Of a stretch of 64,000 nucleotides of DNA, positions 22,115-37,600 are shown one piece after another (position 1 is the first letter of the stretch; each line of letters opens with the position of its first letter). Source of the stretch: Sepioteuthis lessoniana (lineage: Eukaryota; Mollusca; Cephalopoda; Myopsida; Loliginidae); the NCBI GenBank assembly GCA_963585895.1, contig OY757907.1, positions 105,593,430 to 105,657,429 on the forward strand. The letters run 5' to 3'. The position numbers and the translations under genes were made by a program. The notes beneath the pieces are model-generated. The model worked only from the letters and a program-made list of their open reading frames with translations. It searched no databases and was not told where the DNA came from.

Positions 22115-25100
22115 TACACACACAGACTTTAGACAAAACACAAACCAATATTATATATCTATTTTATATAAGCACATATACATACATACTATATACACAC
22201 AATGAGAATATAAGTACTTTATGTATAGATTCTTATACACATAATTGTATACTCAGACAGGAACATTTTATATACTTTTATGAAGCATACATTTACATGC
22301 ATGAACATTCATTTCTTTTATAGATGTATGTATTGATTATCCACAAAGATATATATTCACTGCATTGTTTATTTTAAGACATGTTATAAACAATATAATC
22401 TGTTCTAAAATATTTTGGAATACTTTTATTTTTGCTGTATGCATCTCAATATTTAGAATTTCAGCCAAAGTTATCTTCAAAAATTCTTTAAATTTTGCAT
22501 TACGTTCAAATTATTTTCAAAAAACAGAGATACACTAATATGACAACCTTGCAATAAATTCAAGTATCAAAACAAGAAAATATTTTATTAATAGATAAGT
22601 TGAAAGACTTATTAATAAGTCTCTCTTTCTCTCTCACACAAACTCATGTTTTATATTTTTAATTTTCAGAAAACCAAACGATCCATTATGCAGTCTTTAA
22701 TGAGGAATCACTCAAGTGACTAATGATTTTTATACATTTTCGTTTCATTTAGTATTGATAGTACATCTTGATTCATATTAATGCTATAGTGCATATGCAA
22801 TGAATATTTGTTTCTTTATTTGTTATTTAATGACATATCAACCTTTTCGGATTATTTAATGCCAAACCATCCTCTCTTAGATGACAGTAGTGGTACTATT
22901 TAACCTATAGATGGGAGGATAAAGGGGTTCATACTTTTTCCAAGTGTACATATTTACCAACCCCTCCACTCGGGCAGGATATGACACAAGGTCAATTTTT
23001 AAGCGGAGTTTAACAGGTTTGAATTCAGAGTTTTCCTTCTCCTAGACTAGTTGCCTCACCAAGGCTGAAGAACCTAGTCTTCCCTACTATTTACCCATAG
23101 CTGGAGGGAGAATAATTGGATTCATACCTTTCCCAAGGGTATTAGTGCTCTGTGAAATACAATTAGCCTGGTCCAGGATTTGAACTCGTGTCGCCGTGTT
23201 CATTTCCTACGATGATAACTATTACACCATGGGCACCTCCTACTTTTTCTAAGTGTATTTATCTGAAAGTGAACATAATAGTGCGCCTATAGTTTGAACT
23301 CATGTACTATGATTCCATGGTCCAGCATTTTAATCATTACACTATGGGAACAGACCCTGCAATAAATAATTATCTCCTTTAGACAAGTGGCCTGCCCAAT
23401 AGGGGCTCCTGAAGAGTGTCACATGATAGTCTCAGAAACTCCTTTTCAACTTTTACTTGCCTCTATTCTTGGAAAAGTAGAGATGTTGTCTCTGACCATG
23501 CTAACTTCATTACCAACACTTGTCAAGTAAGCATTTTTCCATTTTGTATCCCTTCCACATATTGCTTAATCATGGAACAATGTGTATAATTCTAGCTATT
23601 GGGATATATTTGTGTATTGTTCCTTTGTCATACCATGTGAAAGTATATTGTGCATATAAGATATAAAATATTCTTGTATCTGTAAAGTAAAGTTGGTGAC
23701 CATAGTCAAGGGTGACCCGAGGGCACCCTTTTCAATAGCTTCAACACTGAGGTGGAGGGGAGGGCACTACTCCATTCCCTAGATTACTCCACTTTACCCT
23801 TGATCCTTACCTCATAATGCTGAGTGCTAAGCAAGGCGGCATCAAATACCATCTTTTTAGTCTTTGGTATGACTTGACCTGGGATTAAACTCTACTCATT
23901 AGGCCAATAGCCCGAGCTTATTTTGTCTTTTTTTCCATTTTGTTCTGTAAGAGTATATCACAGACATCCTAATGCTAAAGTTGGTTCTTGGAGAGTAGGG
24001 ACCCTGTGAAATATATTCCCTACAAACAAGTATTCCAATACTATTTTGAACATCTTTATGTAAATTTTCTTTTTTTAAGTAGAGGAATTAAATTATAAAT
24101 TGAATTACCATGACCAAAAAATCCAGCAAACACTGCATGTGACATATGGAACCACTGGAAAATTGTTTCAACCTTATTAGGTCTCATCAGCAGTGTATAC
24201 CATGATCAAACCACCAACCACAGAATGCAGAGCCAAAACTCTACCACTGAGCCATCAGCCCACATTGCATACAAGGGATGCCAAATTGTAATAGTAATTG
24301 CATAGCCAATTAACCTGATGTGTCTTGTAAGATACATCTGTACTTACGTCTGGCTATTCTATAAACTTACTTCTATTTCATCACCAACAAAAAAAGACTT
24401 AAAAACTATGAAATTAGACAACAAAATTACAGAGGTCTATATTCTCAGTGTAAGTAATACTATTGTAGCCTAAAGCTACTTCTTATAGTTTTATTTACTG
24501 TTTTTTCAAAGCTTAAGTTAGCAAAACTCTACTGTTGTATTACTGTTTCAGTATAAATAAGCAGCCAAAAATCAGCCTTGCCAAAGAGGACCTGCCTGGC
24601 CCATCCCTGGCAAAGAGGATTAAACCATGACTCCTCCTCCCAGTGGCTTCTGTCTAATTCCAGCTGCTCTCACCTACCCACTATAACTACTGTCCTCAAC
24701 AGCCAATGAAGTCCAGGCCAGCTTCTCAGGCTGACTACCAACCTAACCCTAAATTGAGCCTTTTTGATGATTAGTTCCCAAATTATATTCATCGCTATAC
24801 TTGGTTTGCTCAACAGGTTACCATAGCCCAACATAGGTGCTGCTTCTTTAAGAGGCCTTATACTCCAATATTCTTCCATATCTATTATTTTAAATTCATC
24901 CCATAAGGGCAGATGCTTTGCCTTTTCTTTCCACACATGGTCAGCCATACAGGACTTTTCAACCTCATCTTGATAGACTGCTTTTCATTGTTTCTCAAAA
25001 GAAAAAAAAAAGCAATATGAGCTAAGGTAAAAAAATCGTATGTAATAGTAGTGAGTAGTATCTCATGAGTTGATGGAGACATTAGGTTTATAAGTCGCAA

Positions 25101-28100
25101 AAATTCACTCAGAATTGTCCAGTATGACACATAGCACAATGGATATCAACGTTTGGTTGAGAAGTGCTTCTAAGTGAAATCATCTGGAGGTTGTTGGTTC
25201 AATCCCAACTACCGGTAAATAAAGAATATCATAGTTTAACAATTGTACCAAGTTATGGCTAATAGAATTGAAACCATCAACTCCAATGGATTAAACAAAG
25301 GGTCAGTTCAAAGATCTATGTGGGCTTCTGAGTTCAACATGATACACTTGAAGAAAGCCAAAGGATGTGTCAGCTGAAACATTGTAAATATAACAATGAA
25401 GATGAAGTCTGAATACTCTAAGTGATAAAAATGATCAAGTTTTATCTCAGAAATTTAGAAAAATAATTTCTGAAATCTGGTTTCCATACTCCTTGCTTGA
25501 GTTTTATCAAGAAATATTTATTGTGCATGTTATTATTCCAGCATTGTTGCCAACTTGAATGGAAGAATTGATTGAGTTGGGTTTTCAAGTCAGTGTATGG
25601 AATTTTAACTCTGCCACGTTAGCTATTTTGTTTCTCTTTATTCCAATGTGACTTGGGATCCAGCATACTGGAATCTCTTTTGAGATGGACATATAGTCCC
25701 AACTATGGCAGTGATTACATGTATTTTTCACTGGCAGACAAATTCCTCATAGAAGTAAATTCATTGAACTGAACCAATCAAATCCACTAGTGGAAGGATA
25801 CAAAAGGCTGGACCTTCTGCAAATACGTGTATACACATACTTTTCTTACCGATGAAGGCCTGCGAACTTTCACCACACCATAAATGGATAGGGAACCCAA
25901 AGAATTTTATGTGTATTGCTTGCAGGTTACCCTAACAAAAGTATTAAGTTTGTGTAAAGAGATTAAATCATTGTTTATTATTTTTCCACTTCAAATTGTA
26001 GATGCTCACAGCAAACTTTAATCTTCTTTACAAAATGACCCAGGATCTTAATGATAAATGGGTCTTCAAGTTTTTTATTTTTTAATTTTTTAAACAAAGA
26101 GTGAGTCTGAAAAGTTTTCATAGTTGCTTTCAGAGATGATATTAAGTGAGATATTTTTTAATTACAAGCCTTGAGATCAACTTTAAGAGATAACCACCCA
26201 CCAAAAAAAACTTACCTGAACCTGGCCTTTTGTCCCACAAATACTGGCTGTACAGTCAGAATGAATCTCTGTACTATAAATTAGATTAGCCATTTGTCCA
26301 CCTTTATATTTCAAAATGATGGTTCCACTTTGGTCAACACCTGGTCAGGAAAAAAATGTAAAATTTGAACATGAAGAAATTTTAAAGTCTGCTCTAGACA
26401 GTTCAATTCTCATTCAATGTCCAATTTTTGTGGCTATTTTTGTGTAAGCTTTGTAATTACCTCTATAAAAATGCATATAGATAATATTTGATTAAATAAC
26501 AAAAGGTAGTTAATATTTCAAAATATTTGAATATTCAATTGACTGGTTTTAATGGCATGTCAACCTATCTGGTGTTATTTTATGCCTAAAAGTTAAGGAA
26601 TTGTATACATTGTATGTCTATACTTACATTTTTTTGTGTAGTTTCTAAAGATTTTTGCATATGGTTATATGATATTAAATTACTAAATCAAATAATTTAC
26701 AAACAGATTTATTTGACTCAGAGATGGGACCCTAATAGGTATTACCACTGAGTGGACCTGGGAGTAATGGCAATAAATGGGTACTCCACACTCCCCAAAA
26801 ATCCAGAATTGGAGCCTTACTACCAGATACAGTTTAGTATTATACCCAGGATACTATTTGAATTTTTATGTGTACTATTTTTACAACTATCTAAAACATA
26901 GACACGTGCAAATATATGTGTATCTATAATTTCCTTTGAATTAACTGATGAGATGATTATGTTAAGATATAGACAAATATTGACAATTCATAAATGCATT
27001 GCATTTGCAAGTAAAATACAACATCATTTTTCATATACATTTCTACATATTACAAAGGAGTAATTTCCATTTCATCATTAGTGATCTAGGATTATTCTTT
27101 GGACTGAAATAGTTTCTAATCTCTTCTGATTGCTGAATTACTGCCTTGTATCAAGTATTTCTTATTGAAGATAAAAAACAAAAAACATTAGAAATACTGA
27201 AAGAGGAAGTCAAGTTGAAACTGGTACAAAAGTAGGATGAATTTAGCAAATGATATGTAATGAATTTGTGACAAAATGTCGCATATAATAGCGGAAACTT
27301 CTGGGTATTGTGATAAAAAAGTTAATGCTGTAATAAATTACAAAATTAATCAAGCAAACAATAAAACAAATAACAGGAGGTTGAGTTGAAGGGTTGGTTG
27401 GCTGTTTTACAATGTATGAACCCTTTTCAGCTCATTTAATGCCAAATTAAATTTCAAACAATTCAGTTTAGTGTAAATATAGTTTTTGTTTACAAACAGT
27501 TAAATATCAAAACAGTTCTCTTTAGCATAAGTACACAGTTTTTTTTCTATTTAACCCATAGATAGGACCCTACCTGGTGCGACCAGAATGGACCTGGGAG
27601 TGATGGCAATGAAGGGGTACTCTGCATTCTCCAAAGCTCCCACATTACTGGAGCATCACGATCAGATTATTTAGTATCATCTCCAAGACATTCATTGGGG
27701 GAGTCTGACCCCTTTGCAGAGATGCAGTTGGTGTATTCTATAGCCCCAGCCAACTGGGCCTGAATTGAAGGGATGTTGTCTTTTTATACAATATTTTGGC
27801 AATAGGCAAGAGTCTACAAAATATGTTTTTGTGTGAGAATCAATTTTTTTTGTATGTGTACAATGTACATAGCATACAATGTTTTTAGCATTCTTTTTTT
27901 AATTGCTTACTTGTATGCCAGTCCTGCATTCCTTTGAGGATAAAACTCAGTTATTGTCAGGAAATTTTGGATTGATATTTTTGGTTTAGCTTGGAGTATT
28001 GATTATCTTTCTTCTTCAACTAATAGACTGTTACTGAAGAGGATTGAGGGATAGCTGGTATATTCAGACCCACTAGTTTTTTTGCAGCAAAATAAAGAAA

Positions 28101-28620
28101 AGTTATTTTCGAAAATTCTAACAGACATGGGTCTTTTCTATTCTCAGATTTGATGAAACACTTAAGTTAGGGATCATTACAAAACAAATTTGTAGATATT
28201 ATAAAATGGCAGGGATACACATGTCATTTATGATCAACTGATAGGTAATTATAAAAACATTTGTTACAGAAAATTGAAAATACTACCATTCATAAATTGA
28301 AAATCTGAGAAAAAAATTTGTTTGGAGGTTGAAAGAAATAATGAATGATAATCTTCCCTGCTATAATACTATATTTTTGTTGCATAATAAAAGAATATTG
28401 TACATTAATAAAATAATATTAAGATACACCAGATACTGAAATATGGAGATGTATTTAATACAAAAAATTATAATTGTTCTTCTAGTCAATATAGAAACAC
28501 AGCTTGGACTTTTAAAGAAATATTTAAAATATGCTTCAATAATATTTCTGTAAACTTAACCTTATTTTAAGTAAACACTTGAGAAAATAGAACCTAGTAT
28601 CAATCCCTTATTATGAATAA

Positions 28621-28655
<35 letters not shown>

Positions 28656-31600
28656 TAATATTAAAAATATAAAATATGATATATTATTATCATTATGGAT
28701 TGTAATATTGAAATATTGAGGAGTATCTAAAACAAGAAATTCAATAATTTCATTTGATCTATAAGTGGATATACTAACAAAAATTACGCTTTTTAAGAAA
28801 TATTTCTGTAAATAACTAACTTAGCTTTATTCGAAATGAACTCATGAGAAAGTATTTAAACTTTGTATAAATCTATTCTAATAAAATTATAATTCAAAGA
28901 AATAAATCAACTTTTATTCAGCAATTATCATGTGATTCAATATAATGAATTAAAACAAAGAAAGAAAAGAAATACTGACCACTTTCATGAAGGTTACCCA
29001 CAGCAACAATCTTATCTGGTTTTTCTTTGAAAGCCAACAGTGCCCACTGAATGACATAAACCCCAATATCAAGTAGACCTCCTCCACCTAATTCACGTTT
29101 GTACACTCGCTCCCTATGAATAATTGGTTGGCAAAATTCAGCTTTAGCATAGCGAACCTGAATTAAATTGAATTGCACAAAATAAAGGTTTTTTAGACAA
29201 GTTGAAAGGTAATGTAATCTGTGTTTAATAATATTAAATATTTGTCCATTGTTTGCTGACAAATAAGAAGGAACAAATGATGACAGCAAACTTAAATGTT
29301 AAAAATGTGTTAATCTAAAAATAAGGAGTTGATGAAAATATTTATTAAAAAAGATGAAATTGACTTTTACCTCTAATTGCAACTTAAAGTAAAAGAAAAA
29401 ACAATTAGGAATGCTGTGAAATGATTTGAGCCATTTGAAATGCCTGAACAAGTCTATTCATCCAACCATTCATGACTTTAATTTTTCTCCAAGATTCATT
29501 GAAATGTAAAATAGTTTTTGGTTGATCATTTCTACAAATAAAAAAAGATTCTAAAAAGACTCTAAACCATCTCATAAGGTTAGGACAACCCAACCATGGA
29601 CATGTGCCAATCTTCATTATCAAGATTTAGTTTCATGTGGCTAAGTTAAAAGTGCAGCAAAGATAATGTAAAGCCAAACTTTTTAGGCCTTATTTTTCCA
29701 AAGTAGATATCATTGGAGAACAAAAGTTTTGGTAAACATGTTGAAGCCTGGCCTATTTACTAAAACTTTTCTCATTTCCTATAATACCAACATCAGAAAA
29801 ATAAGGTCTAGCAAATTTGGCTTGGGGTTAACCTTACCACACTTTTAACCTGGACTATATAGAATATTAATCATATCGAAGAAATAAAGTTTGGCTCTTC
29901 AATTGAATATTACAGATTTTCTATCTATTCAAAAAATAAAAATAAAGGCAATTAGAATATTTATATCTACCTCGCCAAGTGATTTAGAATCCAGAGCATT
30001 GCGTACTTTTTCATAAGACGGAAAGAAGCGGGACCACAGAGCCTACAAAGAAGAAATCTAATTTTGAGGGTTTGTTGATAAAGGAAATAAAAACTGGTAT
30101 AATTAGGAGGCACTCATAATATAACAATTATCATCATAGGAAATGAGCATAGTGAACAGAGTTCAAAACCTGTATGGGGCTGTTTGCATTTCACATTATG
30201 GAAAAGGTGTGAATCCAACTACTCTCCTTCTAGCAATGGGTAAATAGTTGGGCAGACTTGGCTACTTAACCTTAGTGTGGCAACCAATCTGGAAGGAAAA
30301 CTCTGAAATCAAACCAGTTGTACTTCATTTAAAAATTGACCCTGTGTTGACTTCTGCTGGTGGTGAAGGCATTAGTGAAATAAATACTTAGGAGTCTGTA
30401 GTACATAAGTCATTTTTGAAGTAAGTAATTTAACCTTTTAAGACCAAATTAGACTTTCCATTTGAATAAGTAAAATAGTTAGAAGATCTTAAACATTCAA
30501 AATGTCTTTAATAAAAAAATTCATTCTTCTTTATGTTACAAGTTTCTCAACATTAAGGAATCACAATATTTGAGAACGAAAGTACCAAATTCTCAGAATT
30601 TGGAAATCATGAGATTCTTCAGTCAAAAGAATGCAAGAATTATATAGAAACTATAATTATAAAATAGAGAACAATCTAATAATGTAGAAAATTATCAGAG
30701 TACTAGAGTGAGTCGAAAGTTTTGCAATATTTTGGTAACATGAAGTTCAATTCAGCAGCTCCATACATTTTTGCCAAGGTTATGAAGGTGACAAACCACA
30801 TTGGACTGTGAGACGACAAGCTCACCTGATACTCTCTGGGTGCTACTCACCGGATTTGCCTCTATTGCTTTAAGCACAGCCTCAGAATCTACAGTTTTAG
30901 GTCTACTTGACCTTGCCTGATAATTGAAGTTCTTACAACCTGAATAAAATTTCTTGAATCATCTGGTTACTGTACTGTGATCAATTGTGCCTTCACTTTT
31001 TGCATAACAAATATTTCTACTAACTTGGTCCAGTTCAAAATTGTAAACTATAAGTTCTTAAATTAGATTGCATTGCACTTCATCTGTGTAGTTTTCAAAT
31101 CACATATAGAATGAAGCAATATACAAGTCAGTGAACAAACTTCCATGATACTACCATTCACAGTGGATACCTTCCATGGCTTGATCTGCTTCATTTCATA
31201 TGATATACATAAAGCAAACAAGCATGAACTTAATAATCAAATCACAAAAGTTTCAAGGTAATTAGAATTTACAAGATTTGTGAAACCATCTTGGAATCTT
31301 CATATCACAGGATTCAAGATTTTAAGTTTCACAGAAGATAATGTAAACATTTTCTAAAATGGAAAAATTAAAATTGATTTATACAAAAATTTCAAAACTT
31401 ACAAAGTTTACTATTAGAATATAAGCAACATGTACAATATCATTTAAATTATAATGATCTGATTTTTGTATTTATACTAGAGTAATACAATAAAAATAGC
31501 ACCTTGTAATGAGGTTCTGTTAAGGCAATAGTATTACAATGCCTTAACTTAGAGAATAAAGCAAGTTGCAATTTAATTTGCAACAAAATAGCATGGAACC

Positions 31601-34600
31601 ATATTGATTTTCACTTTCATCATAAAATGATCGAGGGAGATAACTATCAAATGATGATTATAAATTCATTTGCAATTATAAAATCAACAAAAAGAAACAT
31701 AGTATTTAAAGAAGTCTTAGTGAAAAAATATTGTCTGAAGTGTGTGTACATAGCAAAAGTTAAAATAAAATTCAGTTTACTTTTTTAAACAGAAGCTAAA
31801 ACACAAAGATGAACAGAAAAATAAAAGAATTATCAGAAAACCTTTGTTATAAATACCTCCATAAAGAAAAGTTGTTTATTCCTGGCAGTATTTAAGACTT
31901 TCTCCAGTTGTTTGAGGTTCATGGTGGCTGGTTTCTCACAGAGCACATGTTTACCATTGTTAAGCATCATTAATGACAAACGACAATGTTCAGTGTTAAT
32001 AACGCCAATGTACACAACATCTGGACATAAAAAAAAAGATGCCTAAAACATTAGCCAAGAAACTAAAACAAGATGAACATTTGAGAAAACAGAATTAATA
32101 TTAAAAATCCCTGTCCATTATAATTGATAAAATCTTTAAATATTAAGCAGACAACTCAATTTTTTGAGAAATATTAAGAATATTGAATATAAAAACCAAA
32201 TTACTCATTTTCTAACTATACTAAATAGAATCTTTACATAATTTCTCTATTTGAACATGGCAATATGTTAATCAATATGGGTTAAAAAAAACAGCAATTT
32301 GTAAATTCTACAATAACCAGAACTACATAACAAATTGTATGATTTAAACTTTATTAAATCAAAATCCTTAATAACAACATTGACTTTATTACATAAAGTA
32401 CCGCTAACTATTATTTTTGATTAGAAGTCACAAATTTACAATGAAGGGAAGCAGAAAAGAGAAAAGAAATATTTGTCAAAGATTAATAATCAAAATCCTT
32501 ATCTGCCTAATATGACTCATGGTAGTAAGTTTTTTTTAAAGGTTTCATTTTTTGTATTGTATGCTCAGTTCTTCTCTTCAAGTTATTCTTCTTACTCATC
32601 TTCTTCCTTTTTCATCCTCTTCAAACTGTTATTCTTTCACTATTCTGCCTTTTTCACTGGGACTGAGATAATAACTATGAAGTCTTCTTTTGCAGCATGC
32701 ATACATTCTTTTATTCAATTTAAAATGTCTTTTGCATAATTGTACAGAATTGGGAGCTTGATGAAAAATTATGACCACATAATTTTTGCTGATCTGGAAA
32801 TTTGGGCAAATTGATGGAAAATTAAAATCTAACTTTTCACTCGTAGAATTCTTAGTCATTTGACTTTAAATTCATCCAATGAGATCCAAGCTCTCAATTG
32901 ACCCCAAAGGTTACTGCTTGTCAATCAAACTGAGTTCACCTCAGCAAGACATAACAAATCTGAGTACAGTGGTTTAATTCTTTTAAAATAATCTACACTT
33001 CATGACAAATGAAAGATTCAGCAAATCTATTATCTAATATTTGGATCTGTATTTAGTCTATAAGTTAACATTTATATTTTTGTACAAGTAATTTCCACAA
33101 ATGGATATTAGAGCAACTTGTGTAGCCCTTTACTGTTCAGAATGATTACATTATAATAGTCACTGAAAAATACATGTAATATTTAAAACCGGTCTACAAC
33201 TAATGATAAAAAAAACTCATAATCATCATTGAAATGGGATTTATATAGTCATTTTTACTTTAGAAATATAATGGAAAATATTCTAAGAGTATTAATTTTT
33301 GGTACACTCATTCTTTATTTTTAATTCCTTATGAATAAATTTTGGATGTTACTGCACGTATCATTCCTTTTTTTAAAATTTTAGCAGATAATAAAGAGAA
33401 ATAATATTCTAATAAAGTAAGTAAAGTTGGTGACCATAGTCAAGGGTGACCTGAAAGCTCCCTTTTCAATAGCTACTACACCGAGGTGTAGGGTAGGGTA
33501 CTACTCCTTCCCTTGGATTACCCCACTTTACCCTTGATACATACCTCATAATGCTGGGTGTTAAGCAAGGAGGCATCAAATAACATTTTTTGAGTCTTTG
33601 GTATGACTTGACCTGGGATTGAACCCTGGTCTCCTGGGCTATTGGTGAACACTCTACTCAATAGGCCGGTTATTTCCTCACATATTCAAATAATAGGGTG
33701 TGTGGTAGAAAGAACTTTGTATTTTTTTTGTGGCGCATAAATTAATTTGACTGTTAGGGTCGACACATATTTTCATCCAATCAGGATGACTTATCCTATA
33801 CAGCCCGGACCATTTTTCCGCCAAACTCTCTTCCACAGAACTCTTCAAAAAGGACAGACGTCTTACTGTCCACTCTTCAATAGCAGCAGCATTACCACCA
33901 TGAGGAAAGCCATCTAATTTATGGACCCTTCGCGTCTATTCTCTTAGACCAAGGGTTCCAAGTCGAAGATGAATTAGATGAATTCAATACGCCACACACA
34001 GGGACAACTTTAAGTCGCCTTCAACTTTGGCTATGTCGACTGTGACACAAAATACCGCTCCAACATCCAGTCACTTCATCCCTGGGCACTATTTTCTGGA
34101 GATATGCTTCTCTCCCAAAACAACCAGGACCACACATCAATGGGCGACTACATCATTCCTGTCCTTAACCAGCAAACATGACCTTTGCTAACCTAACGAT
34201 GCACATTTCGCTCAAGCATTTAGCTGCTAAAATGCCTTCTCAACTCTATAACAATTTCCTTCCTTCCTTCCTACGAGACTTGCAGCATAAACGTAAACTC
34301 TTTATTCCATGCTGCCATCAAAACCTCTTTTATTCTCCAACAACATTTAGCGAAGAAATAACAACGTAACACCACACGTAACAATATTTTTATTGCTAAA
34401 GGCATTTAAAAACTTTAAAGTATTCTAATTGTAATTGATATTAGAATAATTTTGGTAAAATTTGCAGTATTGAAACAATATGTCTATACATTCATTAAAT
34501 TGTTAGTTCCATAACTGATTAATCAATTATATATAAATCCTTTATATCTAAAACTCTCAGTTATTTGTATATTTGCAACAGTAAAAGAGACAATATTTAC

Positions 34601-37600
34601 AAATTTGAACAGTGAGAGACACAATAAAGACTACTACTACTACTACTACAAACTTTAAATAGTTTTAATCTAAAAATATCGAGCTTAACAACTAATTCAC
34701 AATTTATTAAAATATTGGGTAGAATCATAGATAATTTCTATTTTCAAAAAAATATAATCTATTCATAAATAATTTAACAATGAATTAATTGTCATCAGTT
34801 GTATATTCACAATTATTTTAAATCACTTCTTGCCATTTAACAAGCAACTTGACAATTCCTCTCAAGTAAAATTCAGCCTGTTTTGAGTCCAAGAAATTTT
34901 TTTACAAACATTTTCACTTGATCTTGAAAAAATTTTTGTCATTAAGAATTTGTCATTGTAGAGAGAAAAAAAAAATCAAAATAATTTTGTTCAATTTCGA
35001 CTGAATATGGTGTATAGGGTTAGACATACCAGCCTAAATTAAATATTTTTTTCTGCACAATTCTTGCTGAATGTAGCCTTGCTGTATCATTGAGAAGAAC
35101 ATTTCTCTTGTTGCTGAGTGAAGGACGTTTTCTTGGATTTTCATGCATATGTTGTCGCTGTTAAGAGTATAAGTCTGCATTTAGTGTCTGATTGAGGTTT
35201 AAAAACTCAAAATTAATAATACTGTTGTGATCCCACCATACACACAGCACAAAGTTTCTTCCATGAAGCTCCATTTGTGGAGATTCATCTTTGTCAATCC
35301 ATTGCCTTTTGCATTGAACCTTGTGCTTAAAGACCCATTTTTCTGCACCTATGATAATATTCACGAGAAATCGGTCATTTCTCTGCCTCGAAAGAAGACT
35401 TGTCACAATGGATATGCGATCTTCCTTATTCTTCTCACAAAGAGGATGAGGAACCTAAATGCCCAGTTTGCTCACTTTTTCTATCTTTTCCATGTGGTAG
35501 CAGATTGTGGATTGGGATGTGTTAAGGTTAAGTGCTAATTCTTAAATACTTTTGCATGGATTGCATTCCATCAATTCTCTTAAAGCATCTTTACTGAGGT
35601 TTGTTGAGCATCTTGGTTGATCTCTCAATAACAAATTAGCAGAATGAAACTTTGAAAAACCAGTTACAGACTTGGCAGACAGTAATGACACCTTGGTCAT
35701 AAACACTACCAAGTTTCTTAGCTGTTTCTGTATAGCTTTTGTAATTCTTGAATTCCCACAACATTACAAGTCAAATACGTACTTTCAGTTCTTTCAGTTT
35801 CAGAGTGTGAAATCATATATTAAATTATGATGTGCACTCTTTCACTACTTAAATAAGCATGACTGATGAAGACACTCTTTAATCAGGTAGCTTCCAGTTG
35901 CATTTAAAACATTGGAAGTTTGAAATGCATAGTTACAACTTGCTTTTAAAAAACAGAAATTATTTATGACCCAACCCAATAATTTATAATGAGAAAGCAT
36001 AATATATAATAATATATTCAAAAATAAAAAGCACATTGTAAATTTATGAGTAATATTTTATATCCTTAAAAAAAAAAAAAAAAAAAAAAAAATGAAAAAG
36101 GTCAAGATAAAAATTTAAAAAAAAAGAAAATTACCAACAGTTGATTCCCTGGCCAAGTCTTCATAGCAACCAAATGCTTTTGGTGCTTTAAACTCATCAG
36201 CAAATGTTTGGGCTCTTTTAATATCTCTGGCAGCAACAGCTGCAATCTAAATAAAAATAAACCAAAATGAAAATATTTTATATCTTTTTTTCTCTCCTGA
36301 AAAATCAGCATTTCCACAGAGCCAATAAAAGTTAAATACTTGAAAATATAAATAAACTGAAACTTGCCCAGTAAAAATAGTTTAATCTTTGGTTTCATCA
36401 GTGTACAGTTAACTATATTAGTTAATGATTCTTTTGAGTTTCACAGGAAATAGAACTGTTTTACAAAGACTTTTGCCAATAAGATGTAACACAAAAGATA
36501 TATGAATGACTGATTGATTTTAATGGCATGTCAACCCATCAGGAAATATTTTATGCGCAGAGGTTAGGGAATCACATACATTGTATGTTCATATTTATTT
36601 TTTTGTGTAGTTATTTTTTTAACACATGGTCCAATTGAATATATTTTTTAAACAGATCTAGTTGATTCCTAGATGGAAACTTAAGAGATACAATCCACTC
36701 CAGGTCAGAGTGGATCTGGGAGTAATGGCAATGAAAGGGTACTTAACAATCCCCAGTTCTTTAGAACTAGAGCCTCACCATCAAATGCAGTTTAGTGTCA
36801 TACCCAAGATCCTCTTTTAAAGGAGAAGGCCTTACCCCTCTGCAGGGGATATGTTAAGCATATTCTAAGCCCTACTAATAGGGGTAAAAAGATGTATAAA
36901 TAATACAGTTGGTGGCCACAAACAATTTTCAAGTAAGATAATAAAAAAGAGCAAAAAAAAAGAAGAAAAAAAAAAGTAATCATCATATCTTTAATTTTTT
37001 TAATCTTGGTATTTTTGTTCATCTTTCAAAATCTTTGTTTCGTCAAACTTTAATCGAATAAGAGGATATTGTTTGGCTATTTTTAAACAACAAAGTAAAA
37101 GATTTTTTTTTAAATTTTTTTTTTTGAGATAGCTAAAAAAAATATTGATATATAAGAGTCATTCAATAAATAAGGGAATTCAAAAAAAAAAAAAAAGAAA
37201 AAGCAAAATGAATTTTGTTTGAAATTGGTTTATCGCAAAAATATTTGTTTTGAGGTTATTCTAATTGTTGGCAAATCATACAGGTTTGAACAGAGGTCTG
37301 TCATTAAATCATAGGGGGCTGAGAAGTAAAATCCATGTGAAATATACAGAAAAATGTGTGGTGTATATGCAGATGCATGTTTTTGTCAAAAAAATGTTTA
37401 CAAATGGATTAAACATGGATTTACTACTGAGCTGAAAAGACAGTCGATGGAGTGGAAACATACCGATTCACAGGTGAAGAAAAATTTTGATGTGCAGTGG
37501 TCAATAAAGAAGACAGTCTTCTGAGATATGAAAGGATCCAACACAATTAATTTCCTTGAAATTGGTGAAATTAGAAATAGTATTTCCTATTTTGAACTGC

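Noticed and set aside
31833..31856. Extension of the DHDH exon 3 frame past the GAG codon to a stop
   Set aside because: It runs into the GTATTT donor; exon 4 continues the family alignment exactly, so the extension is intronic.
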